A DNA stretch of 64,000 bases. Origin: Castor canadensis (taxonomy: Eukaryota; Chordata; Mammalia; Rodentia; Castoridae). Each line of letters opens with the position of its first letter. The first letter of the stretch is position 1. A program made the translations under genes and the position numbers. Below the pieces are notes generated by a model that had not been told where the DNA came from, did not search any database, and saw only the letters and a list, made by a program, of their open reading frames with translations. Below, in pieces: positions 1-13,676 of this stretch. The stretch is from positions 121,128,083 to 121,192,082 of the forward strand of contig NC_133390.1 in NCBI RefSeq assembly GCF_047511655.1. Reading direction: 5' to 3'.

Positions 1-2888
1 CATGATGGTATTCTTTGGAAAGGTACAAGTGTTTCTTCAACTCAGCTGAAAAGGCCTATTTTGAGCAAACAGACTCTATCTCCACCTTGAAACACCTTCA
101 TTGCAGGAAGTATTCTTTTCCAAAACTCACTCAATTCATTCAGGAAGTAATGGGCTACATACTCCTACTTCTTACATAGATGGTATTTTTATGGAGATAC
201 ATGTGTTTTTTCACCTTAGCTGAATAGGCTATTTGGAACAATCAGACGCCCACCTCCACATTGAAAAACCTGCATTGCAGGAAATATTCCTTACAAAACC
301 TAAATCGATTCTCATAGCGAAACACTGTGATAGGTGCTGCAGCTTTTATCATGGATGGTTATCTTTGTAGAGATAAATGTGTTTCTTCAACTCAGTTGAA
401 TAGGCCTATATGGATCAAACAAAACCCATCTCAACCTTAAACACCTAAGTTTTAGGAAATATTCCTTTAAAAACATATGTCGATTCACACAGGGAAACTG
501 TATGCTAGATAATCCTGCTTCGAAAACACATGGTTTCTTTAGAGAGACACAGGTGTTTCTTCAACTTAGATGAATGAGTCTACTTGAAGCAACATGAGAC
601 GTTCTCCATCTTGAAAACTATGATTGCAAGAACTATTCCCTTCAGAATGAACTCAGTTTGCACGAGGAAAAAAATGTGCTCGGTTCTCCTGCTTCTCACA
701 GACATGGTTCTGTTTCAGAAGATACTGCTGTTTTGTAAATTTAGCTGAATAGTCCAATTTGGAGCAAACAGAGCCTATTTCCACCCTGATACACCTAAGT
801 GGCAGAAAGTATTCCTTTCAAGAACTAACTCAATTCTCACCAGGAAACAATCTGCTACATGCCCCTGCTTCTAATATAGATGGTTTACATTATAGAGATA
901 CATGTGTTTCTTCAACTCTGTTGAATAGGAATCTTTGGGAAAAAATTACCCTTTCTCAACCTTGATACCTATGGTTTGCAGGACGTTTTCCTGTCAAAAA
1001 TTAACTGAGTTGTGACAGGGAATCAAGGTGCTGGATGCAGCAGCTTCTAACAAGAATCTTTTCTTTGGAGAGTTACATGTGTTTCTTCAACTCAGCTCTA
1101 TATGCCTATTTTGGTGAAAACAGATCCTTTCTCCACCTTAAAACACCTAAGTTGCTGCAGTATTCGTTAACAACTAACTCAATTCTCACAGGGAAACAAC
1201 GCACATGTTGCACCTGCTTCTAGCACAGACGGTTTCCTTTTGAGAGATATATGAGTTTCCTTAATTCCTTTCAAAAATGAACTCAATTCTCACAGGGAAA
1301 CAATGTGGTAGATGACGATGCTTATGACAGAGATGGTACTCTGCCCAATATACTTGTGTGTGTTCAACCAAGCTGAATATGCCTATTTGGAGCAAACACG
1401 GCCTATCTTCACCTGAAACACCTGAGTTGCTAGAAGTGTTCCTTTCAAAAACTAACTCAATTCTCACAGAGATATAATGTGCTAGGTGGTCCTGCTTCTA
1501 ACACAGATGGTTTTCTTTATGAACATACATGTGTTTGGTCAATTGAGCTGATATTCCTCTTTAGAACAAAATAACCACTTCTCCACCTTGAAAAATATGA
1601 TTTGCAGGAAGTTTTCCTCTCAAATACTAACAATTTTCACAGAGAAGAAATTGGTAGATGCTGCAACTTCTAACATGATGGTATTCTTTGGAAAGGTACG
1701 TTGTTCTTCGACTCAGCTGAAAAGGCCAATTTGCGGCAAACAGAGCTATCTCCACCTTGAAACACCTCAATTGCAGGATGTATTCTTTTCAAAAAGTAAC
1801 TCAATCCATTCAGGAAACAATGTGCTAGATGCTCCTGCTTCTTACAGAGATGGGTTTTAATGGAGATACATATGTTTTTTCACCTTAGCTGAATAGGCTA
1901 TTTGGATCAAACAGACCTAATCAACACCTTAAAATACCTAAGTTGCACGAAGTATTCCCTTTAATACTTAAATCTATTCTCACAGTGAAACAATGTCCTA
2001 GATGGTGCAGGTTCTACCATAGATGGTTATCTTTATAGAGATAGATGTGTTTCTCCAACTCAAATGAATAGGCCTCTTTGGAACAAAATGACACTTTATC
2101 CCCTAAGAAAATTCTGATTTTCAGGAAGTATTACATACAGAAATGAACACAGTTCTGACAGGGAAAAATGGGCTAGATGCTGCGGCTTCTAACATAGATG
2201 GCTTTCTTATGAGAGGTACATGTGTCTTTCTACTGAGCTGAATATGCCTACCAGGAGGAAAAAAATCTTATCTCCACTTTGGAAGACATAAGTTGCAGAA
2301 GTATTCTCATACAAACTAAATCAATTCTCACAGGGAAACAATGCGCAAGATGCACTTGTTTCTAACAAAGATGGTTTTCTTTTGAGAGATACATGAGTTT
2401 CTTCAATTTAGCTGAACATGTGTATTTGGAACAAAATGAGCTTTTCTCGACCTTGGCAAGTATGATTTGCAGGAAGTATTCCTTTCAAAAACTAACTCAG
2501 TTCTAACAGGGAAACAATGTGCTAGATGCTGATGATTCTAAAAGCGATGGCTCTCTATCAGAAGATACATGTGTCTCTGCAAATTTGCTCAATAGGAATA
2601 CTTGGAGCAAACAGAGCCCATCACCACCTTGAAACACCTGCGTTGCTAAAAGTATTTCTTTCAAAACCTAACTCAATTTTCACAGGGAAACAGTGTGCTA
2701 GGTGCTCCTCCTTCAAACATAGATAGTTTTCTATATAAACACATGTGCTTGGTGAATTCAGCTGAATATTGCTCTTTGGAACAAAATGATCACTTCTGCA
2801 CGTTGACAATTATGATTTTCAGGAAGTTATCCTTACAAATACAAACAATTTTCATAGAGAAGCAATGGCTAGATGCTGCAGATTCTAA
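1..2888. repeat. HOR unit I
   Basis: First higher-order unit in the window. The phase is set by the window edge, which falls inside monomer 1. It contains 17 monomers, with the eighth (around 1,195-1,300) shortened by ~70 bp between 'atgagtttcctta' and 'attcctttcaaaaatg'. Confidence 0.9.
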
Positions 2889-5775
2889 CATGATGGTATT
2901 CTTTGGAAAGGTACAAGTGTTTCTTCAACTCAGCTGAAAAGGCCTATTTTGAGCAAACAGACTCTATCTCCACCTTGAAACACCTTCATTGCAGGAAGTA
3001 TTCTTTTCCAAAACTCACTCAATTCATTCAGGAAGTAATGGGCTACATACTCCTCCTTCTTACATAGATGGTTTTTTTATGGAGATACATGTGTTTTTTC
3101 ACCTTAGCTGAATAGGCTATTTGGAACAAACAGACGCCCACCTCCACATTGAAAAACCTGCATTGCAGGAAATATTCCTTACAAAACCTACATCGATTCT
3201 CATAGCGAAACACTGTGATAGGTGCTGCAGCTTTTATCATGGATGGTTATCTTTGTAGAGATAAATGTGTTTCTTCAACTCAGTTGAATAGGCCTATATG
3301 GATCAAACAAACCCCATCTCCACCTTAAACACCTAAGTTTTAGGAAATATTCCTTTAAAAACATATGTCGATTCACACAGGGAAACTGTATGCTAGATAA
3401 TCCTGCTTCGAAAGCACATGGTTTCTTTAGAGAGACACAGGTGTTTCTTCAACTTAGATGAATGAGTCTACTTGAAGCAACATGAGACGTTCTCCATCTT
3501 GAAAACTATGATTGCAAGAACTATTCCCTTCAGAATGAACTCAGTTTGCACGAGGAAAAAATGTGCTCGGTTCTCCTGCTTCTCACAGACATGGTTCTGT
3601 TTCAGAAGATACTGCTGTTTTGTAAATTCAGCTGAATAGTCCAATTTGGAGCAAACAGAGCCTATTCCCACCCTAATACACCTAAGTGGCAGAAAGTATT
3701 CCTTTCAAGAACTAACTCAATTCTCACCAGGAAACAATCTGCTACATGCCCCTGCTTCTAATATAGATGGTTTACATTATAGAGATACATGTGTTTCTTC
3801 AACTCTGTTGAATAGGAATCTTTGGGAAAAATTTACCCTTTCTCAACCTTGATACCTATGGTTTGCAGGACGTATTCCTGTCAAAAATTAACTGAGTTGT
3901 GACAGGGAAACAAGGTGCTGGATGTAGCAGCTTCTAACAAGAATCTTTTCTTTGGAGTGTTACATGTGTTTCTTCAACTCAGCTCTATATGCCTATTTTG
4001 GTGAAAACAGATCCTTTCACTACCTTAAAACACCTAAGTTACTGCAGTATTCGTTAACAACTAACTCAATTCTCACAGGGAAACAACGCACATGTTGCAC
4101 CTGCTTCTAGCACAGATGGTTTCCTTTCGAAAGATATATGAGTTTCTTTAATTCCTTTCAAAAATGAACTCAATTCTCACAGGGAAACAATGTGGTAGAT
4201 GACGATGCTTATGACAGAGATGGTACTCTGCCAAATAGACTTGTGTGTGTTCAACCAAGCTGAATATGCCTATTTGGAGCAAACACGGCCTATCTTCACC
4301 TGAAACACCTGAGTTGCTAGAAGTGTTCCTTTCAAAAACTAACTCAATTCTCACAGAGATATAATGTGCTAGGTGGTCCTGCTTCTAACACAGATGGTTT
4401 TCTTTATGAACATACATGTGTTTGGTCAATTGAGCTGATATTCCTCTTTAGAACAAAATAACCACTTCTCCACCTTGAGAAATATGATTTGCAGGAAGTT
4501 TTTCTCTCAAATACTAACAATTTTCACAGAGAAGAAATTGGTAGATGCTGCAACTTCTAACATGATGGTATTCTTTGGAAAGGTACGGTGTTCTTCGACT
4601 CAGCTGAAAAGATCAATTTGGAGCAAACAGAGCTATCTCCACCTTGAAACACCTCAATTGCAGGATGTATTCTTTTCAAAAAGTAACTCAATCCATTCAG
4701 GAAACAATGTGCTAGATGCTCCTGCTTCTTACAGAGATGGTTTTTAATGGAGATACATGTGTTTTTTCACCTTAGCTGAATAGGCTATTTGAATCAAACA
4801 GACCTAATCAACACCTTAAAATACCTAAGTTGCACGAAGTATTCCCTTCAATACTTAAATCTATTCTCACAGTGAAACAATGTGCTAGATGGTGCAGGTT
4901 CTACCATAGATGGTTATCTTTATAGAGATAGATGTGTTTCTCCAACTCAAATGAATAGGCCTCTTTGGAACAAAATGACACTTTATCCCCTAAGTAAATT
5001 CTGATTTTCAGGAAGTATTACATACAGAAATGAATGCAGTTCTGACAGGGAAAAATGGGCTAGATGCTGCGGCTTCTAACATAGATGGCTTTCTTATGAG
5101 CGGTACATGTGTCTTTCTACTGAGCTGAATATGCCTACCAGGAGGAAAAAAATCTTATCTCCACTTTGAAAGACATAAGTTGCAGAAGTATTCTCATACA
5201 AACTAAATCAATTCTCACAGGGAAACAATGCGCAAGATGCACTTGTTTCTAACAAAGATGGTTTTCTTTTGAGAGATACATGAGTTTCTTCAATTTAGCT
5301 GAACATGTGTATTTGCAAAGAAATGAGCTTTTCTCGACCTTGGCAACTATGATTTGCAGGAAGTATTCCTTTCAAAAACTAACTCAGTTCTAACAGGGAA
5401 ACAATGTGCTAGATGCAGATGATTCTAAAAGCGATGGCTCTCTATCAGAAGATGCATGTGTCTCTGCAAATTTGCTGAATAGGAATATTTGGAGCAAACG
5501 GAGCCTATCACCACCTTGAAACACCTATGTTGCTAAAAGTATTCCTTTCAAAACATAACTCAGTTTTCACAGGGAAACAGTGTACTAGGTGCTCCTGCTT
5601 CTAACATAGATAATTTTCTATATAAACACATGTGCTTGGTGAATTCAGCTGAATATTCCTCTTTGGAACAAAATGATCACTTCTGCACCTTGACAATTAT
5701 GATTTTCAGGAAGTTATCCTTACAAATACAAACAATTTTCATAGAGAAGCAATGGCTAGATGCTGCAGATTCTAA
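2889..5775. repeat. HOR unit II
   Basis: Second higher-order unit, aligned monomer for monomer with unit I by the landmarks at 2,889 and 5,776. It shows scattered substitutions against unit I and carries the same shortened monomer 8 near 4,140. Confidence 0.9.
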
Positions 5776-6121
5776 CATGATGGTATTCTTTGGAAAGGTA
5801 CAAGTGTTTCTTCAACTCAGCTGAAAAGGCCTATTTTGAGCAAATAGACTCTATCTCCACCTTGAAACACCTATGTTGCTAAAAGTATTCCTTTCAAAAC
5901 ATAACTCAATTTTCACAGGGAAACAGTGTACTAGGTGCTCCTGCTTCTAACATAGATAATTTTCTATATAAACACATGTGCTTGGTGAATTCAGCTGAAT
6001 ATTCCTCTTTGGAACAAAATGATCACATCTGCACCTTGACAATTATGATTTTCAGGAAGTTATCCTTACAAATACAAACAATTTTCATAGAGAAGCAATG
6101 GCTAGATGCTGCAGATTCTAA
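5776..6121. repeat. Extra dimer (346 bp) inserted between HOR units II and III
   Basis: Landmarks repeat at an offset of 346 bp instead of 2,887: 'acacctatgttgctaaaag' occurs at 5,521 and 5,867, and the 'catgatggtattctttgg' landmark at 5,776 and 6,122. The first inserted monomer begins as monomer 1 and switches to monomer-17 sequence within the shared 'ccaccttgaaacacct'. This is the expected scar of an out-of-register exchange between monomer 1 and monomer 17. Confidence 0.85.
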
Positions 6122-9008
6122 CATGATGGTATTCTTTGGAAAGGTACAAGTGTTTCTTCAACTCAGCTGAAAAGGCCTATTTTGAGCAAACAGACTCTAT
6201 CTCCACCTTGAAACACCTTCATTGCAGGAAGTATTCTTTTCCAAAACTCACTCAATTCATTCAGGAAGTAATGGGCTACATACTCCTCCTTCTTACATAG
6301 ATGGTTTTTTTATGGAGATACATGTGTTTTTTCACCTTAGCTGAATAGGCTATTTGGAACAAACAGACGCCCACCTGCACATTGAAAAACCTGCATTGCA
6401 GGAAATATTCCTTACAAAACCTACTTCGATTCTCATAGCGAAACACTGTGATAGGTGCTGCAGCTTTTATCATGGATGGTTATCTTTGTAGAGATAAATG
6501 TGTTTCTTCAACTCAGTTGAATAGGCCTATATGGATCAAACGAACCCCATCTCCACCTTAAACACCTAAGTTTTAGGAAATATTCCTTTAAAAACATATG
6601 TCGATTCACACAGGGAAACTGTATGCTAGATAATCCTGCTTCGAAAACACATGGTTTCTTTAGAGAGACACAGGTGTTTCTTCAACTTAGATGAATGAGT
6701 CTACTTGAAGCAACATGAGACGTTCTCCATCTTGAAAACTATGATTGCAAGAACTATTCCCTTCAGAATGAACTCAGTTTGCACGAGGAAAAAATGTGCT
6801 CGGTTCTCCTGCTTCTCACAAACATGGTTCTGTTTCAGAAGATACTGCTGTTTTGTAAATTCAGCTGAATAGTCCAATTTGGAGCAAACAGAGCCTATTT
6901 CCACCCTGATACACCTAAGTGGCAGAAAGTATTCCTTTCAAGAACTAACTCAATTCTCACCAGGAAACAATCTGCTACATGCCCCTGCTTCTAATATAGA
7001 TGGTTTACATTATAGAGATACATGTGTTTCTTCAACTCTGTTGAATAGGAATCTTTGGGAAAAAATTACCCTTTCTCAACCTTGATACCTATGGTTTGCA
7101 GGACGTATTCCTGTCAAAAATTAACTGAGTTGTGACAGGGAAACAAGGTGCTGGATGCAGCAGCTTCTAACAAGAATCTTTTCTTTGGAGTGTTACATGT
7201 GTTTCTTCAACTCAGCTCTATATGCCTATTTTGGTGAAAACAGATCCTTTCACCACCTTAAAACACCTAAGTTGCTGCAGTATTCGTTAACAACTAACTC
7301 AATTCTCACAGGGAATCAACGCACATGTTGCACCAGCTTCTAGCACAGATGGTTTCCTTTCGAAAGATATATGAGTTTCTTTAATTCCTTTCAAAAATGA
7401 ACTCACTTCTCACAGGGAAACAATGTGGTAGATGACGATGCTTATGACAGAGATGGTACTCTGCCAAATATACTTGTGTGTGTTCAACCAAGCTGAATAT
7501 GCCTATTTGGAGCAAACACGGCCTATCTTCACCTGAAACACCTGAGTTGCTAGAAGTGTTCCTTTCAAAAACTAACTCAATTCTCACAGAGATATAATGT
7601 GCTAGGTGGTCCTGCTTGTAACACAGATGGTTTCCTTTATGAACATACATGTGTTTGGTCAATTGAGCTGATATTCCTCTTTAGAACAAAATAACCACTT
7701 CTCCACCTTGAGAAATATGATTTGCAGGAAGTTTTTCTCTCAAATACTAACAATTTTCACAGAGAAGGAATTGGTAGATGCTGCAACTTCTAACATGATG
7801 GTATTCTTTGGAAAGGTACGGTGTTCTTCAACTCAGCTGAAAAGGTCAATTTAGAGCAAACAGAGCTATCTCCACCTTGAAACACCTCAATTGCAGGATG
7901 TATTCTTTTCAAAAAGTAACTCAATCCATTCAGGAAACAATGTGCTAGATGCTCCTGCTTCTTACAGAGATGGTTTTTAATGGAGATACATATGTTTTTT
8001 CACCTTAGCTGAATAGGCTATTTGGATCAAATAGACCTACTCAACACCTTAAAATACTTAAGTTCCACGAAGTATTCCCTTCAAAACTGAAATCTATTCT
8101 CCCAGTGAAACAATGTGCTAGATGGTGCAGGTTCTAACATAGATGGTTATCTTTATAGAGATAGATGTGTTTCTTCAACTCAAATGAATAGGCCTCTTTG
8201 GAACAAAATGACACTTTATCCCTTAAGTAAATTCTGATTTTCAGGAAGTATTACATACAGAAATGAATGCAGTTCTGACAGGGAAAAATGGGCTAGATGC
8301 TGCGGCTTCTAACATAGATGGCTTTCTTATGAGCGGTACATGTGTCTTTCTACTGAGCTGAATATGCCTACCAGGAGGAAAAAAATCTTATCTCCACTTT
8401 GAAAAACATAAGTTGCTGAAGTATTCTTATACAAACTAAATCAATTCTCACAGGGAAACAATGCGCAAGATGCACTTGTTTCTAACAAAGATGGTTTTCT
8501 TTTGAGAGATACATGAGTTTCTTCAATTTAGCTGAACATGTGTATTTGGAACAAAATGAGCTTTTCTCGACCTTGGCAAGTATGATTTGCAGGAAGTATT
8601 CCTTTCAAAAACTAACTCAGTTCTAACAGGGAAACAATGTGCTAGATGCTGATGATTCTAAAAGCGATGGCTCTCTATTAGAAGATACATGTGTCTCTGC
8701 AAATTTGTTGAATAGGAATATTTGGAGCAAACGGAGCCTATCGCCACCTTGAAACACCTGCATTGCTAAAAGTATTCCTTTCAAAAACTAACTCAATTTT
8801 CACAGGGAAACAGTGTGCTAGGTGCTCCTGCTTCAAACATAGATAATTTTCTATATAAACACAGGTGTTTGGTCAATTCAGCTGAATATTCCTCTTTGGA
8901 ACAAAATGATCACTTCTCTACCTTGACAATTATGATTTTAAGGAAGTTATCCTTACAAATACAAACAATTTTCATAGAGAAGCAATTGCTAGATGCTGCA
9001 GATTCTAA
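6122..9008. repeat. HOR unit III
   Basis: Third higher-order unit. Its first part resembles units I and II. From about 7,620 onward it matches unit IV much more closely, with diagnostic variants such as 'cctgcttgtaacac' at 7,610 and 10,497. Confidence 0.9.
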
Positions 9009-11895
9009 CATGATGGTATTCTTTGGAAAGGTACAAGTGTTTCTTCAACTCAGCTGAAAAGGCCTATTTTGAGCAAACAGACTCTATCTCCACCTTGAAA
9101 CACCTTCATTGCAGGAAGTATTCTTTTCCAAAACTCACTCAATTCATTCAGGAAGTAATGGGCTAAATAATCCTCCTTCTTACATAGATGGTTTTTTTAT
9201 GGAGATACATGTGTTTTTTCACCTTAGCTGAATAGGCTATTTGGAACAAACACAACCTCATCTCCACATTGAAAAACCTGCATTGCAGGAAATATTCCTT
9301 ACAAAACCTAAATCGATTCTCACAGCGAAACACTGTGATAGGTGCTGCAGCTTCTATCATGGATGGTTATCTTTGTAGAGATAAATGTGTTTCTTCAACT
9401 CAGTTGAATAGGCCTATATGGATCAAACAAACCCCATCTCCACCTTAAACACCTAAGTTTTAGGAAATATTCCTTTAAAAACATATGTAGATTCACACAG
9501 GGAAACTGTATGCTACATAATCCTGCTTCTAAAACACATGGTTTCTTTAGAGAGACACAGGTGTTTCTTCAACTTAGATGAATGAGTCTACTTGAAGCAA
9601 CATGAGACGTTCTCCATCTTGAAAACTATGATTGCAAGAACTATTCCCTTCAAAATGAACTCAGTTTGCACGAGGAAAAAATGTGCTCGGTTCTCCTCCT
9701 TCTCACAGACATGGTTCTGTTTCAGAAGATACTGCTGTTTTGTGAATTCAGCTGAATAGTCCAATTTTGAGCAAACAGAGCCTATTTCTACCCTGATACA
9801 CCTAAGTAGCAGAAAGTATTCCTTTCAAGAACTAACTCAATTCTCACCAGGAAACAATATGCTCCATGCCCCTGCTTCTAATATAGATGGTTTACATTAT
9901 AGAGATACATGTGTTTCTTCAACTGTGTTGAATAGGAATCTTTGGGAAAAAATTACCCTTTCTCAACCTTGATACCTATGGTTTGCAGGACGTATTCCTG
10001 TCAAAAATTAACTGAGTTGTGACAGGGAAACAAGGTGCTGGATGCAGCAGCTTCTAACAAGAATCTTTTCTTTGGAGAGGTAAATGTGTTTCTTCAACTC
10101 AGCTCTATATGCCTATTTTGGTGAAAACAGATCCTTTCTCCACCTTAAAACACCTAAGTTGCTGCAGTATTCGTTAACAACTAACTCAATTCTCACAGGG
10201 AAACAACGCACATGTTGCACCTGCTTCTAGCACAGACGGTTTCCTTTTGAGAGATATATGAGTTTCCTTAATTCCTTTCAAAAATGAACTCAATTCTCAC
10301 AGGGAAACAATGTGGTAGATGACGATGCTTATGACAGAGATGGTACTCTGCCCAATATACTTGTGTGTGTTCAACCAAGTTGAATATGCCTATTTGGAGC
10401 AAACACGGCCTATCTTCACCTGAAACACCTGAGTTGCTAGAAGTGTTCCTTTCAAAAACTAACTCAATTCTCACAAAGATATAATGTGCTAGGTGGTCCT
10501 GCTTGTAACACAGATGGTTTCCTTTATGAACATACATGTGTTTGTTCAATTGAGCTGATATTCCTCTTTAGAACAAAATAACCACTTCTCCACCTTGAGA
10601 AATATGATTTGCAGGAAGTTTTTCTCTCAAATACTAACAATTTTCACAGAGAAGGAATTGGTAGATGCTGCAACTTCTAACATGATGGTATTCTTTGGAA
10701 AGGTACGGTGTTCTTCAACTCAGCTGAAAAGGTCAATTTAGAGCAAACAGAGCTATCTCCACCTTGAAACACCTCAATTGCAGGATGTATTCTTTTCAAA
10801 AAGTAACTCAATCCATTCAGGAAACAATGTGCTAGATGCTCCTGCTTCTTACAGAGATGGTTTTTAATGGAGATACATATGTTTTTTCACCTTAGCTGAA
10901 TAGGCTATTTGGATCAAATAGACCTACTCAACACCTTAAAATACTTAAGTTCCACGAAGTATTCCCTTCAAAACTGAAATCTATTCTCCCAGTGAAACAA
11001 TGTGCTAGATGGTGCAGGTTCTAACATAGATGGTTATCTTTATAGAGATAGATGTGTTTCTTCAACTCAAATGAATAGGCCTCTTTGGAACAAAATGACA
11101 CTTTATCCCTTAAGTAAATTCTGATTTTCAGGAAGTATTACATACAGAAATGAATGCAGTTCTGACAGGGAAAAATGGGCTAGATGCTGCGGCTTCTAAC
11201 ATAGATGGCTTTCTTATGAGCGGTACATGTGTCTTTCTACTGAGCTGAATATGCCTACCAGGAGGAAAAAAATCTTATCTCCACTTTGAAAAACATAAGT
11301 TGCTGAAGTATTCTTATACAAACTAAATCAATTCTCACAGGGAAACAATGCGCAAGATGCACTTGTTTCTAACAAAGATGGTTTTCTTTTGAGAGATACA
11401 TGAGTTTCTTCAATTTAGCTGAACATGTGTATTTGGAACAAAATGAGCTTTTCTCGACCTTGGCAAGTATGATTTGCAGGAAGTATTCCTTTCAAAAACT
11501 AACTCAGTTCTAACAGGGAAACAATGTGCTAGATGCTGATGATTCTAAAAGCGATGGCTCTCTATTAGAAGATACATGTGTCTCTGCAAATTTGTTGAAT
11601 AGGAATATTTGGAGCAAACGGAGCCTATCGCCACCTTGAAACACCTGCATTGCTAAAAGTATTCCTTTCAAAAACTAACTCAATTTTCACAGGGAAACAG
11701 TGTGCTAGGTGCTCCTGCTTCAAACATAGATAATTTTCTATATAAACACAGGTGTTTGGTCAATTCAGCTGAATATTCCTCTTTGGAACAAAATGATCAC
11801 TTCTCTACCTTGACAATTATGATTTTAAGGAAGTTATCCTTACAAATACAAACAATTTTCATAGAGAAGCAATTGCTAGATGCTGCAGATTCTAA
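9009..11895. repeat. HOR unit IV
   Basis: Fourth higher-order unit. Long runs are base-for-base identical to the next copy at +2,887: for example, the frames at 9,163-9,360 and 12,050-12,247, and those at 8,815-9,057 and 11,702-11,944, translate identically. This indicates very recent duplication of a complete HOR. Confidence 0.9.
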
Positions 11896-13676
11896 CATGA
11901 TGGTATTCTTTGGAAAGGTACAAGTGTTTCTTCAACTCAGCTGAAAAGGCCTATTTTGAGCAAACAGACTCTATCTCCACCTTGAAACACCTTCATTGCA
12001 GGAAGTATTCTTTTCCAAAACTCACTCAATTCATTCAGGAAGTAATGGGCTAAATAATCCTCCTTCTTACATAGATGGTTTTTTTATGGAGATACATGTG
12101 TTTTTTCACCTTAGCTGAATAGGCTATTTGGAACAAACACAACCTCATCTCCACATTGAAAAACCTGCATTGCAGGAAATATTCCTTACAAAACCTAAAT
12201 CGATTCTCACAGCGAAACACTGTGATAGGTGCTGCAGCTTCTATCATGGATGGTTATCTTTGTAGAGATAAATGTGTTTCTTCAACTCAGTTGAATAGGC
12301 CTATATGGATCAAACAAACCCCATCTCCACCTTAAACACCTAAGTTTTAGGAAATATTCCTTTAAAAACATATGTAGATTCACACAGGGAAACTGTATGC
12401 TACATAATCCTGCTTCTAAAACACATGGTTTCTTTAGAGAGACACAGGTGTTTCTTCAACTTAGATGAATGAGTCTACTTGAAGCAACATGAGACGTTCT
12501 CCATCTTGAAAACTATGATTGCAAGAACTATTCCCTTCAAAATGAACTCAGTTTGCACGAGGAAAAAATGTGCTCGGTTCTCCTCCTTCTCACAGACATG
12601 GTTCTGTTTCAGAAGATACTGCTGTTTTGTGAATTCAGCTGAATAGTCCAATTTTGAGCAAACAGAGCCTATTTCTACCCTGATACACCTAAGTAGCAGA
12701 AAGTATTCCTTTCAAGAACTAACTCAATTCTCACCAGGAAACAATATGCTCCATGCCCCTGCTTCTAATATAGATGGTTTACATTATAGAGATACATGTG
12801 TTTCTTCAACTGTGTTGAATAGGAATCTTTGGGAAAAAATTACCCTTTCTCAACCTTGATACCTATGGTTTGCAGGACGTATTCCTGTCAAAAATTAACT
12901 GAGTTGTGACAGGGAAACAAGGTGCTGGATGCAGCAGCTTCTAACAAGAATCTTTTCTTTGGAGAGGTAAATGTGTTTCTTCAACTCAGCTCTATATGCC
13001 TATTTTGGTGAAAACAGATCCTTTCTCCACCTTAAAACACCTAAGTTGCTGCAGTATTCGTTAACAACTAAGTCAATTCTCACAGGGAAACAACGCACAT
13101 TTTGCACCTGCTTCTAGCACAGAGGGTTTCCTTTTGAGAGATATATGAGTTTCTTTAATTCCTTTCAAAAATGAACTCAATTCTCACAGGGAAACAATGT
13201 GGTAGATGACGATGCTTATGACAGAGATGGTACTCTGCCAAATATACTTGTGTGTGTTCAACCAAGCTGAATATGCCTATTTGGAGCAAACACGGCCTAT
13301 CTTCACCTGAAACACCTGAGTTGCTAGAAGTGTTCCTTTCAAAAACTAACTCAATTCTCACAGAGATATAATGTGCTAGGTGGTCCTGCTTCTAACACAG
13401 ATGGTTTTCTTTATGAGCATACATGTGTTTGATCAATTCAGCTGATATTCCTCTTTAGAACAAAATAACCACTTCTCCACCTTGAGAAATATGATTTGCA
13501 GGAAGTTTTCCTCTCAAATACTAACAATTTTCACTGAGAAGAAATTGGTAGATGCTGCAACTTCTAACATGATGGTATTCTTTTTAAAGGTACGGTGTTC
13601 TTCAACTCAGTTGAAAAGGCCAATTTGTGGCAAACAGAGCTATCTCCACCTTGAAACACCTCAATTGCAGGATGTA
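11896..13676. repeat. HOR unit V, truncated at the array edge
   Basis: Fifth unit, retaining about the first 1,780 bp. Homology stops inside a monomer at 'caattgcaggatgta' (13,662-13,676). In the other units this continues 'ttcttttcaaaaagtaactc', whereas here it switches to non-satellite DNA starting 'acacattccgacc'. Divergence from unit IV rises after about 13,060. Confidence 0.9.

Larger units (their letters stand above)
1..13676. repeat. Satellite array: 17-monomer higher-order repeat, period ~2,887 bp
   Basis: The whole stretch is a tandem array of diverged ~173-bp monomers. Recurring landmarks are 'ttcaactcagctgaatagg', 'ctccaccttgaaacacct' and 'ctcacagggaaacaatgtg'. In the first unit the 'agctgaa' landmark or its variant falls near 45, 218, 394, 568, 743, 919, 1094, (truncated), 1371, 1546, 1714, 1887, 2061, 2236, 2411, 2587 and 2760. 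That gives 16 full monomers and one ~104-bp monomer. The landmark starting 'catgatggtattctttgg' recurs at 1, 2889, 5776, 6122, 9009 and 11896, so the HOR period is ~2,887 bp with one extra 346-bp dimer. The array is cut by the left window edge and ends abruptly near 13,676. I saw no canonical CENP-B box while reading, which is not an exhaustive scan. The many 60-93-residue open frames inside recur once per HOR, start at arbitrary monomer positions and show no protein signature, so I treat them as chance. Confidence 0.95.
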
